From assembly GCF_014196625.1 (NCBI RefSeq), contig NZ_JACIDZ010000020.1, forward strand, positions 1 to 55,392: a stretch of DNA of 55,392 bases, written 5' to 3'. Each line of letters opens with the position of its first letter. The stretch's first letter is position 1. Position numbers and translations under genes: made by a program. Of the stretch, positions 41,654 through 49,712 are shown piece after piece. The DNA comes from Martelella radicis (lineage in GTDB: Bacteria > Pseudomonadota > Alphaproteobacteria > Rhizobiales > Rhizobiaceae). A model generated the notes under the pieces. That model made no database searches. It was not told the DNA's origin and saw nothing but the letters and a program-made list of their open reading frames with translations.

Positions 41654-42080
41654 ACCGGCTGAAAGCTACCAGTCAGACCTGATGCTGACCAAGCTGATCG
41701 AACGCGGCTTCGTGGTTCCAGACAGCATCGACCCGGATATGGCGCCGGAGCTCTATGCCGAAGTGCTGTGCGGCAAACCGATCGCCGCCATGCGCCGTGT
41801 GTTCGAGAACCTCAGGCTTGGACGCTATGAGCGCTATCGCTCCTTCCTGCCCAAACCGGCAGAGCTTTCCGCCATGATCGACGAGGCCGCCCGGCATGAC
41901 CGGGAGATGCTGGTGCTGGAGCGGGAACGACAGAAGGCCATGGAAGAACGCAGGCGTCTCACCAGACAGATGAGCGAGGAGGAACGCGAACGTCGCCGGA
42001 AGAAGGCAGCGGCCGTCAGGGCAATGCTGGCAAAGGCTGCCGCAGCCCGCACGGTCAAGGAGGAAGTCGATGAGCGCTGA
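41586..42080 (+). CDS. Phage protein with C-terminal coiled coil
   Basis: A 164-residue protein. Residues 30-95 form a compact alpha-helical part (LMLTKLIERGFVVPDS then C-G-KPIAAMRRVFENLRLG). Residues 95-155 are a highly charged helix, probably a coiled coil (LERERQKAMEERRRLTRQM). The start lies within the end of the O-like gene (68-bp overlap); an ATG at 41682 is an alternative. The position next to the initiator would suit a replication partner such as a helicase loader, but there is no P-loop, so this is a guess. Confidence 0.55.
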   Translation: MATQLQTSSTSTDQTGRLKAALEPAESYQSDLMLTKLIERGFVVPDSIDPDMAPELYAEVLCGKPIAAMRRVFENLRLGRYERYRSFLPKPAELSAMIDEAARHDREMLVLERERQKAMEERRRLTRQMSEEERERRRKKAAAVRAMLAKAAAARTVKEEVDER

Positions 42081-42819
42081 GAGCGATGCACCGGGCCGGA
42101 AGACCGTCAGAAAGGCCTTCCTCAAATTCTACCGGCAATGGCCGACCTTCGGCGACGACAGTGATGAACGCGCCTTTGCCGAATGGCAGGCACTGCCTCA
42201 TGCAGAGCGTGAAGTCGCTGCTTCCCTGCTGCCAGCCTTTCTCAGCTTCTCGGCGATGAAGGGACAGGCGGTGAAGTTTGCCGCGAGCACCTATCTGAAG
42301 GAACGGCGCTGGCAGGAGGTGCCGGAGGGGATGGAGGCAACAACAGGCCCGTCGATTGCCGCGACCTTCGGCAAGGCATGGATGGCCGAACGCTTCATCC
42401 GGCTTGCTGATCCCTGCGCCCGTCTTCCACCGCTGACCCGCTTCCAGGAAAGCCAGATTGCCGGTGGCAGGGCAGACCGCAAGGCACTCTGGCGCGAGCG
42501 CATGCAGAAGATGGGCTGGCCTGCCGTCAATGCCATGCATGAACAGGCCATCCGCTATCCCGGACGCGGTGTCCGGGTCTCCCCGCAAACCGTGCTGCTT
42601 TCGGCAGACTTCGAACAGGTGAGGGTGGATGGCAATCTCTGGCGGGCATGGGAGGCGGAGCATCATGCCCATGGCTATCCATGGCTTCCCGATACGGGAC
42701 GGGTGGAGTGGGTCTACTTCCCGCCAGTCCCTGATGAGGACGGACCGAAGGCGGCGCTTGCTGCCTTCTTCGACAGGCTGGAACGGATCGGACGGACAAG
42801 CGGGGCAGCAGCACAATGA
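42070..42819 (+). CDS. Hypothetical phage early protein
   Basis: A 249-residue protein of a family I recognise only as common in early regions of rhizobial prophages. It has the N-terminal FLKFYRQWPTFGDDS segment, A-x-YLKERRW near 80, a middle with L-W-RERMQKMGWPAVNAMHEQA and an aromatic segment W-RAWEAEHHAHGYPWLP near 205. No known domain is evident. It overlaps the upstream gene by 11 bp and the NusG-like gene by 4 bp, inside one coupled operon. Confidence 0.6.
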   Translation: MSAESDAPGRKTVRKAFLKFYRQWPTFGDDSDERAFAEWQALPHAEREVAASLLPAFLSFSAMKGQAVKFAASTYLKERRWQEVPEGMEATTGPSIAATFGKAWMAERFIRLADPCARLPPLTRFQESQIAGGRADRKALWRERMQKMGWPAVNAMHEQAIRYPGRGVRVSPQTVLLSADFEQVRVDGNLWRAWEAEHHAHGYPWLPDTGRVEWVYFPPVPDEDGPKAALAAFFDRLERIGRTSGAAAQ

Positions 42820-43457
42820 CACGGGATATGACGAGCCTTGAGGCCGAACTCGGCAAGGACAGCCTTCGGCGTCTGGAACGGGATGCAGCCCTCAGACGCA
42901 TGCGCCTTGATGAGCAGCATGCCCTGACGGAAGCCCATGACCAGGCGACATGGTATGTGGCAGCGGTTCATCCGGGCCATGAGCAACAGGTGGAGACGGT
43001 GCTGAAGGACATTGGGGCCGAGGCGCTTGTGCCGATGCGCAAGGGCAAACAGAGGCGCAGGCGCGGGCGAATGCTGCCGGTCAGGGACGAGGTGCTGATG
43101 ACCGGTTATGTGCTTGTCCGCTTTGTCAGCACGGCGCGGGCGCTTCGAGGTCTGCTGAGGCTTGATCATGTTATCGCCATTCTCGGGGGCTGGGAGACGC
43201 CTTACCCTGTATCCGACGACAAGGTGGCTCAGATCATGCGCAAGGCTGACAATGGCGACTTCGACTATGAGCGCCACAGCGACGTAATGGTCGCAGCCGG
43301 CGACCGGGTGATAATCGGCGACGGAATCTTCGAGGGGCAGATCGGCACGGTGGTCACGGCCAACAGCAAAGGCAAGGGTGATGTCGTGGTCGAGGTTGAT
43401 CTGTTCGGCCGGCTGACGCCGATGGTCGTGCCGCTTGCCGTGATCGGCAAGGTGTGA
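42816..43457 (+). CDS. NusG-like transcription antiterminator
   Basis: A 213-residue NusG paralogue. After a charged N-terminal helix (1-40), residues 44-145 match the NGN domain that binds RNA polymerase (ATWYVAAVHPGHEQQVE, then an MTGYVLVRF strand). Residues 160-213 form a KOW domain with AGDRVIIGDGIFEGQIGTVV. It is the last gene of the rightward early operon and lies just before a strong terminator. Paralogues such as RfaH and LoaP act on dedicated operons. In this setting a role in reading through phage terminators into late genes is the natural inference. Confidence 0.85.
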   Translation: MTRDMTSLEAELGKDSLRRLERDAALRRMRLDEQHALTEAHDQATWYVAAVHPGHEQQVETVLKDIGAEALVPMRKGKQRRRRGRMLPVRDEVLMTGYVLVRFVSTARALRGLLRLDHVIAILGGWETPYPVSDDKVAQIMRKADNGDFDYERHSDVMVAAGDRVIIGDGIFEGQIGTVVTANSKGKGDVVVEVDLFGRLTPMVVPLAVIGKV

Positions 43458-43549
43458 GCCAATACGCCTGGCGGTCGAAGATGATCCCGTCGGGATCTCG
43501 GCACGATCGCAGCGTATCAGCGGGACGGGTGCTCCGCATGAGACTGATG

Positions 43550-43580
43550 AGAGCGGGTTGCTTCGGTGACCCGCTCTTTG
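43550..43580 (+). terminator. Strong terminator after the NusG-like gene
   Basis: A perfect 9-bp stem AGAGCGGGT / ACCCGCTCT (43550-43558 with 43569-43577) encloses a 10-nt loop containing TTCG and is followed by TTGTC. It is 92 bp past the NusG-like stop and would end the early operon unless antitermination occurs. Confidence 0.75.
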
Positions 43581-44166
43581 TCGTCAGGGCAGGGGGCAGG
43601 CAATCCGCGGGTCCTTCCTACAGCCCCTTGCCCTGCGGGTATTTGGCACCGCGCGGTCTGCCCAGTCTGAGGCTAAATTCGAAGCCTAAAGTCAGGGCTA
43701 AAGTTTAGGGTAGGGTAAAGTAGCGGGTCGCGTACAGGCAAATAGTGGGAATGGTCGGGACTTGCCAGACATAAACAAAGAGCTGTCTGAATGGCAGATA
43801 TGGGGCGGTAAGCAGCCGTTCGCGGCACTCAACCCGAAGGTCCCAACAGGGCGGGTTTCGGACATTTGTTGCGCACCGTGCAGACAGCTGGAATGCGTCA
43901 AGATTTGCCGTTCGCAGTACCCGACTTTAACGGTAGCAATGGGCCAAAAGCGATTATGTTTCTCTCAAGCCTGAAGGTCCGCTTGGCTAGTTGCTGAGAC
44001 TAAATCTGCCAGTAAGCAGTTGGCCCCGTATCTGCCGGTTCGGAGGGCACCGCCATGATATGACGCGCCTCCGGGCATCACCAACTTTCGCGCGTTTCTC
44101 AGCCGGATGTCTTGACCAGACGTTTCTCTTCGGGTTGATGAGGCAGACACGTCAGAGGGGGGCGAC
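43581..44166. other. Prophage junction or scar region
   Basis: Nearly 600 bp without a convincing gene. Right after the terminator is a tract with repeated GCTAAA/CTAAAG units (about 43665-43720). From about 43760 the sequence resembles the decayed non-coding DNA often seen around mobile elements (tract with GGGCCAAAAGCG near 43945). Terminase and structural genes expected after this point are absent, so this is probably a deletion or recombination scar. Confidence 0.45.
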
Positions 44167-45243
44167 TTGCGTATCATACTGGTTGCGATTTTGGCAGCTT
44201 TGACAGTTTTTAGCGAAACACCAGCCGAGGCAATCGAGCTTTCGGCGATCCGTCGTAACGCGGTGACAACCATCGTTATGGCTGGTGACATTGAGCCCGG
44301 AGATGCCGAAAAGTTTAGGGCCTTTTGGGATACCAGTGAGTTTGACACTTTCAATTATGTTGTGGCCATGGATAGCCCAGGCGGAAGCCTTTGGGACGGA
44401 CTTGATATCGGTAGCTTCCTGAGAGAACGCGGGGCGGAAACAGTTGTCACTCGCTATGGCCCGCTTGCTCCGGGCGAAGATGAGTTTAGTTATCGAGAGG
44501 AACATGCTGGTGCGGGATGCTATTCTGCCTGTGCATTTGCCTTTATGGGAGGGGTAAAACGCGATGTGCCTGACGGTAACAAAATCGGCTTTCATCAGTT
44601 TTCCAATTCGGATGGAGCAAGTAATTCAAATCTGATGTCTACCCTTACGGTGACCGCTATTTTGAATTCTTATCTGCGCGATATGGGCGCTGCTCCGCAG
44701 CTAACAGATTTTATGATGAAAACCGGGCCGGATGACATGTTCATTCCAGATAATGCCCAGCTGCTCTGGCTTGGTATTGTCGATGATGGAAGCTTTAAAA
44801 AATTCCGAATCGAACCGAAATTCGATCTCCCGGTAGCCGTTGCGACCAGTTTAGGCAATATTGATACACGTGAGCGAGTTTATGAGGTGGACACGTTCTG
44901 CCTGCGCGGCACGCCGATGATTAATTTCTATGCCATCAGTCCCGAACGTGGCCTGCCTACGGACATAGCAGACCCTGCAACAACACATATTGATGGCTTC
45001 AGCATCTCTTCGCCTGAAGGTACACGAGATTATGGAAGAAATAGCTTCTGGCTTTATGCCAATTCCAATCTGCTGGCGACGCTGGCAATCTCAAAAGCTG
45101 ATGCCTGGGCAATTGCCAGCAGCAATACCTTAATCGCCTTAAATAGTTATGGGGCTTCCGGTTTCTTCCTAAGTGCGAGAATTTTGGTTCCGGTCGGTGG
45201 CGATCCAGCCATTAAGGTGAGCTTTAATGATTGCCTCAAGTGA
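44167..45243 (+). CDS. Secreted ClpP/crotonase-fold serine protease-like protein
   Basis: A 358-residue exported protein. A Sec signal peptide occupies 1-22 (ending A-E-A). A ClpP-like fold follows: A-MDSPGGSLWDGLDIG (68-82) forms the oxyanion strand region, Ser120 in GCYSACAFAFMGG is the candidate nucleophile, and His143 in KIGFHQF is the candidate base. The C-terminal 150 residues form a separate domain. The start is TTG at 44167 with AGAGGGGGG upstream. Codons are clearly AT-richer than those of neighbouring genes, indicating a different origin. It stands alone beside the prophage end. Confidence 0.75.
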   Translation: MRIILVAILAALTVFSETPAEAIELSAIRRNAVTTIVMAGDIEPGDAEKFRAFWDTSEFDTFNYVVAMDSPGGSLWDGLDIGSFLRERGAETVVTRYGPLAPGEDEFSYREEHAGAGCYSACAFAFMGGVKRDVPDGNKIGFHQFSNSDGASNSNLMSTLTVTAILNSYLRDMGAAPQLTDFMMKTGPDDMFIPDNAQLLWLGIVDDGSFKKFRIEPKFDLPVAVATSLGNIDTRERVYEVDTFCLRGTPMINFYAISPERGLPTDIADPATTHIDGFSISSPEGTRDYGRNSFWLYANSNLLATLAISKADAWAIASSNTLIALNSYGASGFFLSARILVPVGGDPAIKVSFNDCLK

Positions 45244-45787
45244 TCCTTGAAAGATTGCGACTCAGCCTGTGAGGCCAAATGCTTGAAGGGTAGAGCCAAC
45301 GGCTATCACTTAATTGTCATCGAGATCGTTCCGCGCTTTCTGCAGGGCCTCGGAGAAGGCGCGCGCTAGGACACCTGTCGGAATCGCGATGATGCCGATT
45401 CCGGTCAGGGCGTTTACTCTTACCGTCTTCGCCAGACAGGAAGGGCAGCGCCATAAGCTGTCGGAAACATCGATCGAGGTCATTCAGCAGCTTGCCGACA
45501 GTCAACAGGCACTCAGCCTCAGGTCCGTCATCCGCTTGATTGGTCGAGCGGAAATGTTTGAAACCCAGCCGAAGTTGCATTGAATAGGCGGAGCGACGGC
45601 AAAGGGGCCGGCAGGAGACGGGCCGCTTAAGGAGTCACAAATGGCGAATGCAGACATTCGCGCCGCCAGATCATTGCCAGCGTCCTTCGCCGACATCCGA
45701 CAGTAAACCCATATCTGCGGGCGGCAAGACGCAGATGGCGGCGGCGAGGGATGCCGCCTTTTCTGCCGTCGAAACCGGGACGAAACT
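45244..45787. other. Region with decayed sequence only
   Basis: About 540 bp hold no intact gene. The only recognisable coding trace is the potassium-channel remnant at 45310-45411 on the minus strand. Other small open frames here look like shadows. Confidence 0.45.
45310..45411 (-). pseudogene. C-terminal remnant of a K+ channel
   Basis: Read on the minus strand, the frame ending at TAA 45310 gives VNALTGIGIIAIPTGVLA followed by a charged tail ending in ARNDLDDN. This is the inner (S6) helix and end of a two-TM or voltage-gated-like bacterial potassium channel. The selectivity filter (TVGYGD) and everything upstream are missing, replaced by unrelated sequence. It shows that chromosomal DNA on this side was broken, perhaps when the prophage segment arrived or was lost. 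Confidence 0.6.
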
Positions 45788-46498
45788 TCAGCGGCCCACA
45801 GAACGCACTCTTTCAATGTCCGAAGCAGCGTTGTCCAACAGGGTCAAAGAGGCAACGCGGGCTTCTTCCGGCTTGCCGTCGACGATGGCCGAACAAAGAT
45901 TGCCGTGCTCGATGATGGCGCGTTGGCGGTGCGAGCCTTTGGCGGCAATCGAAAACATCTGCGACAGGCTTACCGCCAGCATCTGCCCGATCGGCCAGAA
46001 AAACTCGTTTCGGGTCGCCAGATAGATGGAGCGATGGAAGGAAAGGTCAGCTGCGACCCACGCCCTGTCGTCGTTGCCGGCATCCACCATCGCCTGGAAG
46101 TCCGCCGACAGGCGTTCACGATCGACCGGCAGGGCGTGGCAGGCCGCGAGCGCTGCTGCTTCCGGTTCCGTGGAGCGGCGGAGCTGAAACATTTTCTCCA
46201 AATAGCGCGAGAGATCGCTCGTCTGCACCCTCCAACTCAGCACATCGGTATCGAGGTGGTTCCAAAAAAAGGGATCACGAATGAACGTGCCCCGCTTCGG
46301 CGCGGTTTCGATCAGTCCTTTGGCAATCAAGCCGCGGATTGCCTCCCGCAACGCGGTGCGGCTGACCCCGAGCTGTTCGCAAAGCTGCGTTTCAGGCGGC
46401 AGTGCTTGGCCGGGCTGATAGTCGCCTCGCACAATCGCCAGGCCCAGGGCATCGGCCACGCGTAAATGCACTTTGACCGTCAGTTGTTCGAATCCCAT
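45788..46498 (-). CDS. GntR-family (FadR/FCD) regulator
   Basis: About 236 residues. The N-terminal winged HTH has LPPETQLCEQLGVSRTALREAIRGLIAKGLIETAPKRGTF split over two helices. The C-terminal FCD domain has the helical pattern with metal-ligand positions D-x3-H (ADLSFHR) and a later H in IIEHGNL. It probably represses the divergent TRAP operon until a sugar acid binds. The start is set at 46498 because GGAGG lies ten bases upstream; ATGs at 46525 and 46570 are alternatives that add a non-conserved tail. Confidence 0.9.
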   Translation of the reverse strand: MGFEQLTVKVHLRVADALGLAIVRGDYQPGQALPPETQLCEQLGVSRTALREAIRGLIAKGLIETAPKRGTFIRDPFFWNHLDTDVLSWRVQTSDLSRYLEKMFQLRRSTEPEAAALAACHALPVDRERLSADFQAMVDAGNDDRAWVAADLSFHRSIYLATRNEFFWPIGQMLAVSLSQMFSIAAKGSHRQRAIIEHGNLCSAIVDGKPEEARVASLTLLDNAASDIERVRSVGR

Positions 46499-46583
46499 TT
46501 CAGTGTCGCCTCCGTCGCCTGTCATATGCAGGAAAGCCCCATTAGCACATTTTTGCGGTCGTTTCGCCATAATTTATCAATTT

Positions 46584-46600
46584 TGCCTATAATCAAGGCA
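46584..46600. promoter_or_regulatory. Candidate operator for the GntR regulator
   Basis: A 17-bp inverted repeat, TGCCT-N7-AGGCA, lies between the divergent regulator and TRAP genes, 67 bp upstream of the TRAP start and near the regulator start. Its size and place suit a dimeric GntR repressor. AT-rich promoter-like sequence follows toward the TRAP gene. Confidence 0.4.
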
Positions 46601-46667
46601 GTTGCGTTAATATCATGTACAGTGTAGTAGTATTGTATGAGCAAGATGAATCACGGGAGGATTCAAG

Positions 46668-47648
46668 ATGAGAAAGCTGCTACTCGCAACACTGGGCTTT
46701 TCCGTTTCCCTTTCGGGCGCGGCATCCGCGCTTGATATCAAGGTCGCGCATTCAAGCCAGGCCTCGTTGGCGTCTGAGCTGCACGCAGCCGCATGGGCCT
46801 TTCAGAACTATCTGGATGATTTCGGCAATGACATTCACGTCACCATCTACCCCAACAATCAATTGGGGCAGGAGCGCGAGGTGTATGAGGCCATGCAGTT
46901 GGGTTCGGGCGCCGATTGCGCCATTTCCGGCACGGCGATCCTGAACAATTTCGACACGCGCCTTGGCGTTATCGAACTGCCTTATATCTGGAACGACTAC
47001 AATCACCTCAACCGCGTTCTTGACGGCGAAGTCGGCGATGAGCTGGCCGAAGGGCTGAAACAATCCGGCTTTGAGGTCGTCGGCTGGCTCGCGAGCTGGG
47101 GTTACCGCAATGTCGCCACGAACAAGCCCATTGAAAGTCCCGCAGATCTCAAGGGCCTGAAGATCCGCACCATTCCCACCGACGTTTATGTGAAGACGGT
47201 GAACGCCATGAGCGCCAACGCCACGCCGATGGCTTTCGGCGAGATTTATACCGCCATGGAGACCGGTGTCCTTGATGGCCTCGAGCACAGCGCGGCGCTG
47301 GTTTATGCCAACAAGTTCTATGAGGTTGCCGACCACTATACGCTGACGCGTCATCTGCTGGGTCCGGTCGCCTTCGTCTGCTCGAGCGCGTTCATGGGCA
47401 AGCTCAACGATGAACAGAGAGAACAGGTCCTGGCCGCGGCGGATTTTGCGGCAGACTTCGAGCGGGCGCTCGCTCCGTTGCGCGAACAGGATGCTCTGGA
47501 TGCACTTGCCGAAGAAGGCATGGTCATAACGCAGGTCGATGTGACGCCGTTCAGGGAATTGGTTCGCCCCGTGCAGGATGAACTTGCCGCCTCGCTGGGC
47601 GCTGAGGAAATCCTGGAAAAAATCCGCGCTGAAGGCGGATCGAACTAG
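46668..47648 (+). CDS. dctP: TRAP transporter substrate-binding protein (DctP)
   Basis: A 326-residue periplasmic binding protein with a signal peptide (1-21, ending A-S-A). It has the core DctP blocks: an IYPNNQLGQEREVYEAM segment (about 63-79), DLKGLKIRT (about 161-169), an arginine that normally pairs with a substrate carboxylate, and F-GEIYTAMETGVLDGLEHS (about 187-204). It is the first gene of the operon under the divergent GntR regulator. Neighbouring SDR and RbsD/FucU genes favour a sugar acid or related carbohydrate as ligand. Confidence 0.92.
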   Translation: MRKLLLATLGFSVSLSGAASALDIKVAHSSQASLASELHAAAWAFQNYLDDFGNDIHVTIYPNNQLGQEREVYEAMQLGSGADCAISGTAILNNFDTRLGVIELPYIWNDYNHLNRVLDGEVGDELAEGLKQSGFEVVGWLASWGYRNVATNKPIESPADLKGLKIRTIPTDVYVKTVNAMSANATPMAFGEIYTAMETGVLDGLEHSAALVYANKFYEVADHYTLTRHLLGPVAFVCSSAFMGKLNDEQREQVLAAADFAADFERALAPLREQDALDALAEEGMVITQVDVTPFRELVRPVQDELAASLGAEEILEKIRAEGGSN

Positions 47649-47721
47649 CGCATCGGCCCGAAAGCCGGACTCGATTTTCGTAAAGCACGATGCGTCGATT
47701 CAACAGGTTAGAGCACACTTT

Positions 47722-47804
47722 GTGCGTCCGAATGGACGCACGGCGCTCCAAGCGGCGCAACCTTCGCAAGACAAAGACCAGAGGGTGTATTCGATGCCCT
47801 CTGG
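47722..47804 (+). promoter_or_regulatory. Two intercistronic hairpins after dctP
   Basis: Between the binding-protein gene and the permease genes are two perfect 8-bp stems: GTGCGTCC-GAAT-GGACGCAC (47722-47741) and CCAGAGGG / CCCTCTGG (47778-47785 with 47797-47804). Neither has a U-tract. Such hairpins commonly protect upstream mRNA, which would favour the binding protein over the permeases. Confidence 0.5.
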
Positions 47805-47841
47805 AGACCAACAAAATCCTGACATTTCAAAGGGGGCGGTC

Positions 47842-48381
47842 ATGGAAAACCATGATGCCGTTGCAGAAGTGCGTCCGGACGAAACAGGCGATGCTTCGGC
47901 AAAGCCGCCGTCGCTGGGACCGTTGAGATATCTTCATGCAGCGATTGAGGTCATCGTCATCGCAATGTTCATTGCGATCGTTGTTGTGGCCATCGCACAG
48001 GTGATCAATCGCTTCTTCCTTGGCCAGTCTCTGTCGTGGTCGGAAGAATTCCAGCGCTATGGCCATATCTGGCTGGTTTTCATGGCCATTTCCATTGCCT
48101 ATCGCCGCAATGCCCATATTGGCGTCGATGTCCTGCAACTGATGTTGCCCAGGATGGCCGGCTCGACCGTGCGTCTGGCCATCGATGTCTCCTGGCTGGC
48201 GTTTGGCATCCTGCTCATCTGGTCGGCTTCAAAGCTGCTCGGAATCACCTCGCGGCAGATCAGCGCCGGCCTGGGCGTCACCATGAATTACGTCTATTTC
48301 GGCTTCGTTCTGGGTGGCGGCTACACAATCATCTGTGCGGGCGAGCGGCTGATCCTGCGCATGCTGGGGAGGCTCTCCTGA
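47842..48381 (+). CDS. dctQ: TRAP transporter small permease (DctQ)
   Basis: A 179-residue inner-membrane protein with four helices, the first beginning near residue 30 (A-A-IEVIVIAMFIAIVVVAIAQV). The family block LSWSEEFQRYGHIWLVFMA (about 62-80) and the RRNAHIGVDVL segment are clear. The start at 47842 is chosen for the AGGGGGCGG ribosome-binding site; a frame reaching to 47578 covers the hairpin region and lacks homology. Its stop overlaps the DctM start (TGATG). Confidence 0.9.
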   Translation: MENHDAVAEVRPDETGDASAKPPSLGPLRYLHAAIEVIVIAMFIAIVVVAIAQVINRFFLGQSLSWSEEFQRYGHIWLVFMAISIAYRRNAHIGVDVLQLMLPRMAGSTVRLAIDVSWLAFGILLIWSASKLLGITSRQISAGLGVTMNYVYFGFVLGGGYTIICAGERLILRMLGRLS

Positions 48382-49673
48382 TGACCCTCATTCTTCTCTT
48401 CGGCGGGCTTTTGACACTCGTTCTTCTGGGGTTTCCGGTGCTTTTATCCATCGGCCTGACAAGTGCGGCCGGCATTCTGGTGCTTCCCGGCGTGAATTTC
48501 GGGCTTTTTGCCCAGCGCACCTTCGCCATGATTGACAGTTTCAGCCTGCTCGCCCTGCCCTACTTCATTCTTGCCGGCGCCTTGATGGCTCAAGGTGGTC
48601 TGTCGCGGGCGCTGGTTGGCTTTGCGCAGACGCTTGTCGGCCATCTTCGCGGCAGTCTGGGGCATACCAGCGTTGTCACCTGTACCGCCATGGCCAATGT
48701 TTCCGGCTCATCGGCCGCAGAGGCCGCAACTGTCGGCTCGATCCTGATTCCGGAAATGAAACGTGAAGGCTACCCCGGCGGGCTGGCCTCGGCCATTGTC
48801 GCCGTGTCGGCCATTATCGGTCCGATCATTCCGCCGTCAATGACCATGATCGTCTATGGCGCGATGACCGGCGTTTCGATTGGCGGCCTGTTTCTGGCAG
48901 GCATTCTGCCCGGTCTCGGACTGGCTGTCCTGCTGATGCTGTTCATCCGCTTTCTGGCCGGCACCGGACGTTATCCGGCTCTTGCAAAGCATTCCAAGCG
49001 GGCAACAATCATCGAAATGATCCGGGCCGTTGGCAGCGCCTGGGTCGCGCTTCTTGCGCCCTTCATCATTCTCGGCGGCATTTTCGCCGGGGTCTTCACG
49101 GCCACCGAGGCCGGCGTGGTCGCCTGCCTTTATTCCGCAGTTGTCAGCATGCTGATCTATCGACAGATCGGATTGAAGGATCTGCCGCGCATCGTTCTTG
49201 ATGCTGCTGTGACAACGGCCATGGTTGTCGGCATCATCGCCGTCACCGGCGCGCTCGGCTGGATCCTGTCCTATGTGAATTTCAATGAACTGGTGCTGGG
49301 CTTTCTCAGCAGCGTATCGGACAACAAATACGTGATCGTGCTGTTGATGCTGTCCATCGTGCTGTTGCTGACCATGTTCCTGGAAGCGCTGCCGGTGCTG
49401 ATTGTCTTCGTGCCGATCGCCACCTATGTCGGCCAGACCTATGGTTTCGATCCGTTGCAACTGGGAATCATGATGATTCTGGCCAACCAGATCGGTGCTG
49501 TCAGTCCGCCGGTTGCCGTCCTTCTCTTCGTTACCAATGCGATTGCGAAAGTCCCCTACATGGAGACCGTGCGCCATGCCGCCCCCTTCATCCTGCTGGT
49601 GGTCGCATATCTGGTTCTGCTCGTCTTCGTCCCGCAGATCTCAACATTTATCCCGCACCTCGCGCAGCCGTAA
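48381..49673 (+). CDS. dctM: TRAP transporter large permease (DctM)
   Basis: A 430-residue TRAP large permease with about 12 hydrophobic segments. It carries LALPYFILAGALMAQGGLSR (about 56-75), the ANVSGSSAAEAATVGSILIP block (about 103-122), IIGPIIPPSMTMIVYGAMTG and a late ANQIGAVSPPVAVLLF block (about 368-383) that forms part of the sodium/substrate pathway. Coupled to DctQ by TGATG, it completes the P-Q-M operon. The long frame starting at 48036 is not its start. Confidence 0.93.
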   Translation: MTLILLFGGLLTLVLLGFPVLLSIGLTSAAGILVLPGVNFGLFAQRTFAMIDSFSLLALPYFILAGALMAQGGLSRALVGFAQTLVGHLRGSLGHTSVVTCTAMANVSGSSAAEAATVGSILIPEMKREGYPGGLASAIVAVSAIIGPIIPPSMTMIVYGAMTGVSIGGLFLAGILPGLGLAVLLMLFIRFLAGTGRYPALAKHSKRATIIEMIRAVGSAWVALLAPFIILGGIFAGVFTATEAGVVACLYSAVVSMLIYRQIGLKDLPRIVLDAAVTTAMVVGIIAVTGALGWILSYVNFNELVLGFLSSVSDNKYVIVLLMLSIVLLLTMFLEALPVLIVFVPIATYVGQTYGFDPLQLGIMMILANQIGAVSPPVAVLLFVTNAIAKVPYMETVRHAAPFILLVVAYLVLLVFVPQISTFIPHLAQP

Positions 49674-49712
49674 GCGCGGCCCCGGTTTCAGCGGAACACA
49701 GAAAAGGTTTGA

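Noticed and set aside
45314-45583. Plus-strand ORF of 89 codons
   Set aside because: The opposite strand carries the recognisable potassium-channel remnant, and this frame shows no family.
45596-45620. Possible attR copy of the tRNA-Leu 3' end
   Set aside because: CGGCAAAGGGGCC only loosely resembles the tRNA end CGGCAAGGGGCACC and needs an indel. It is too weak to call.
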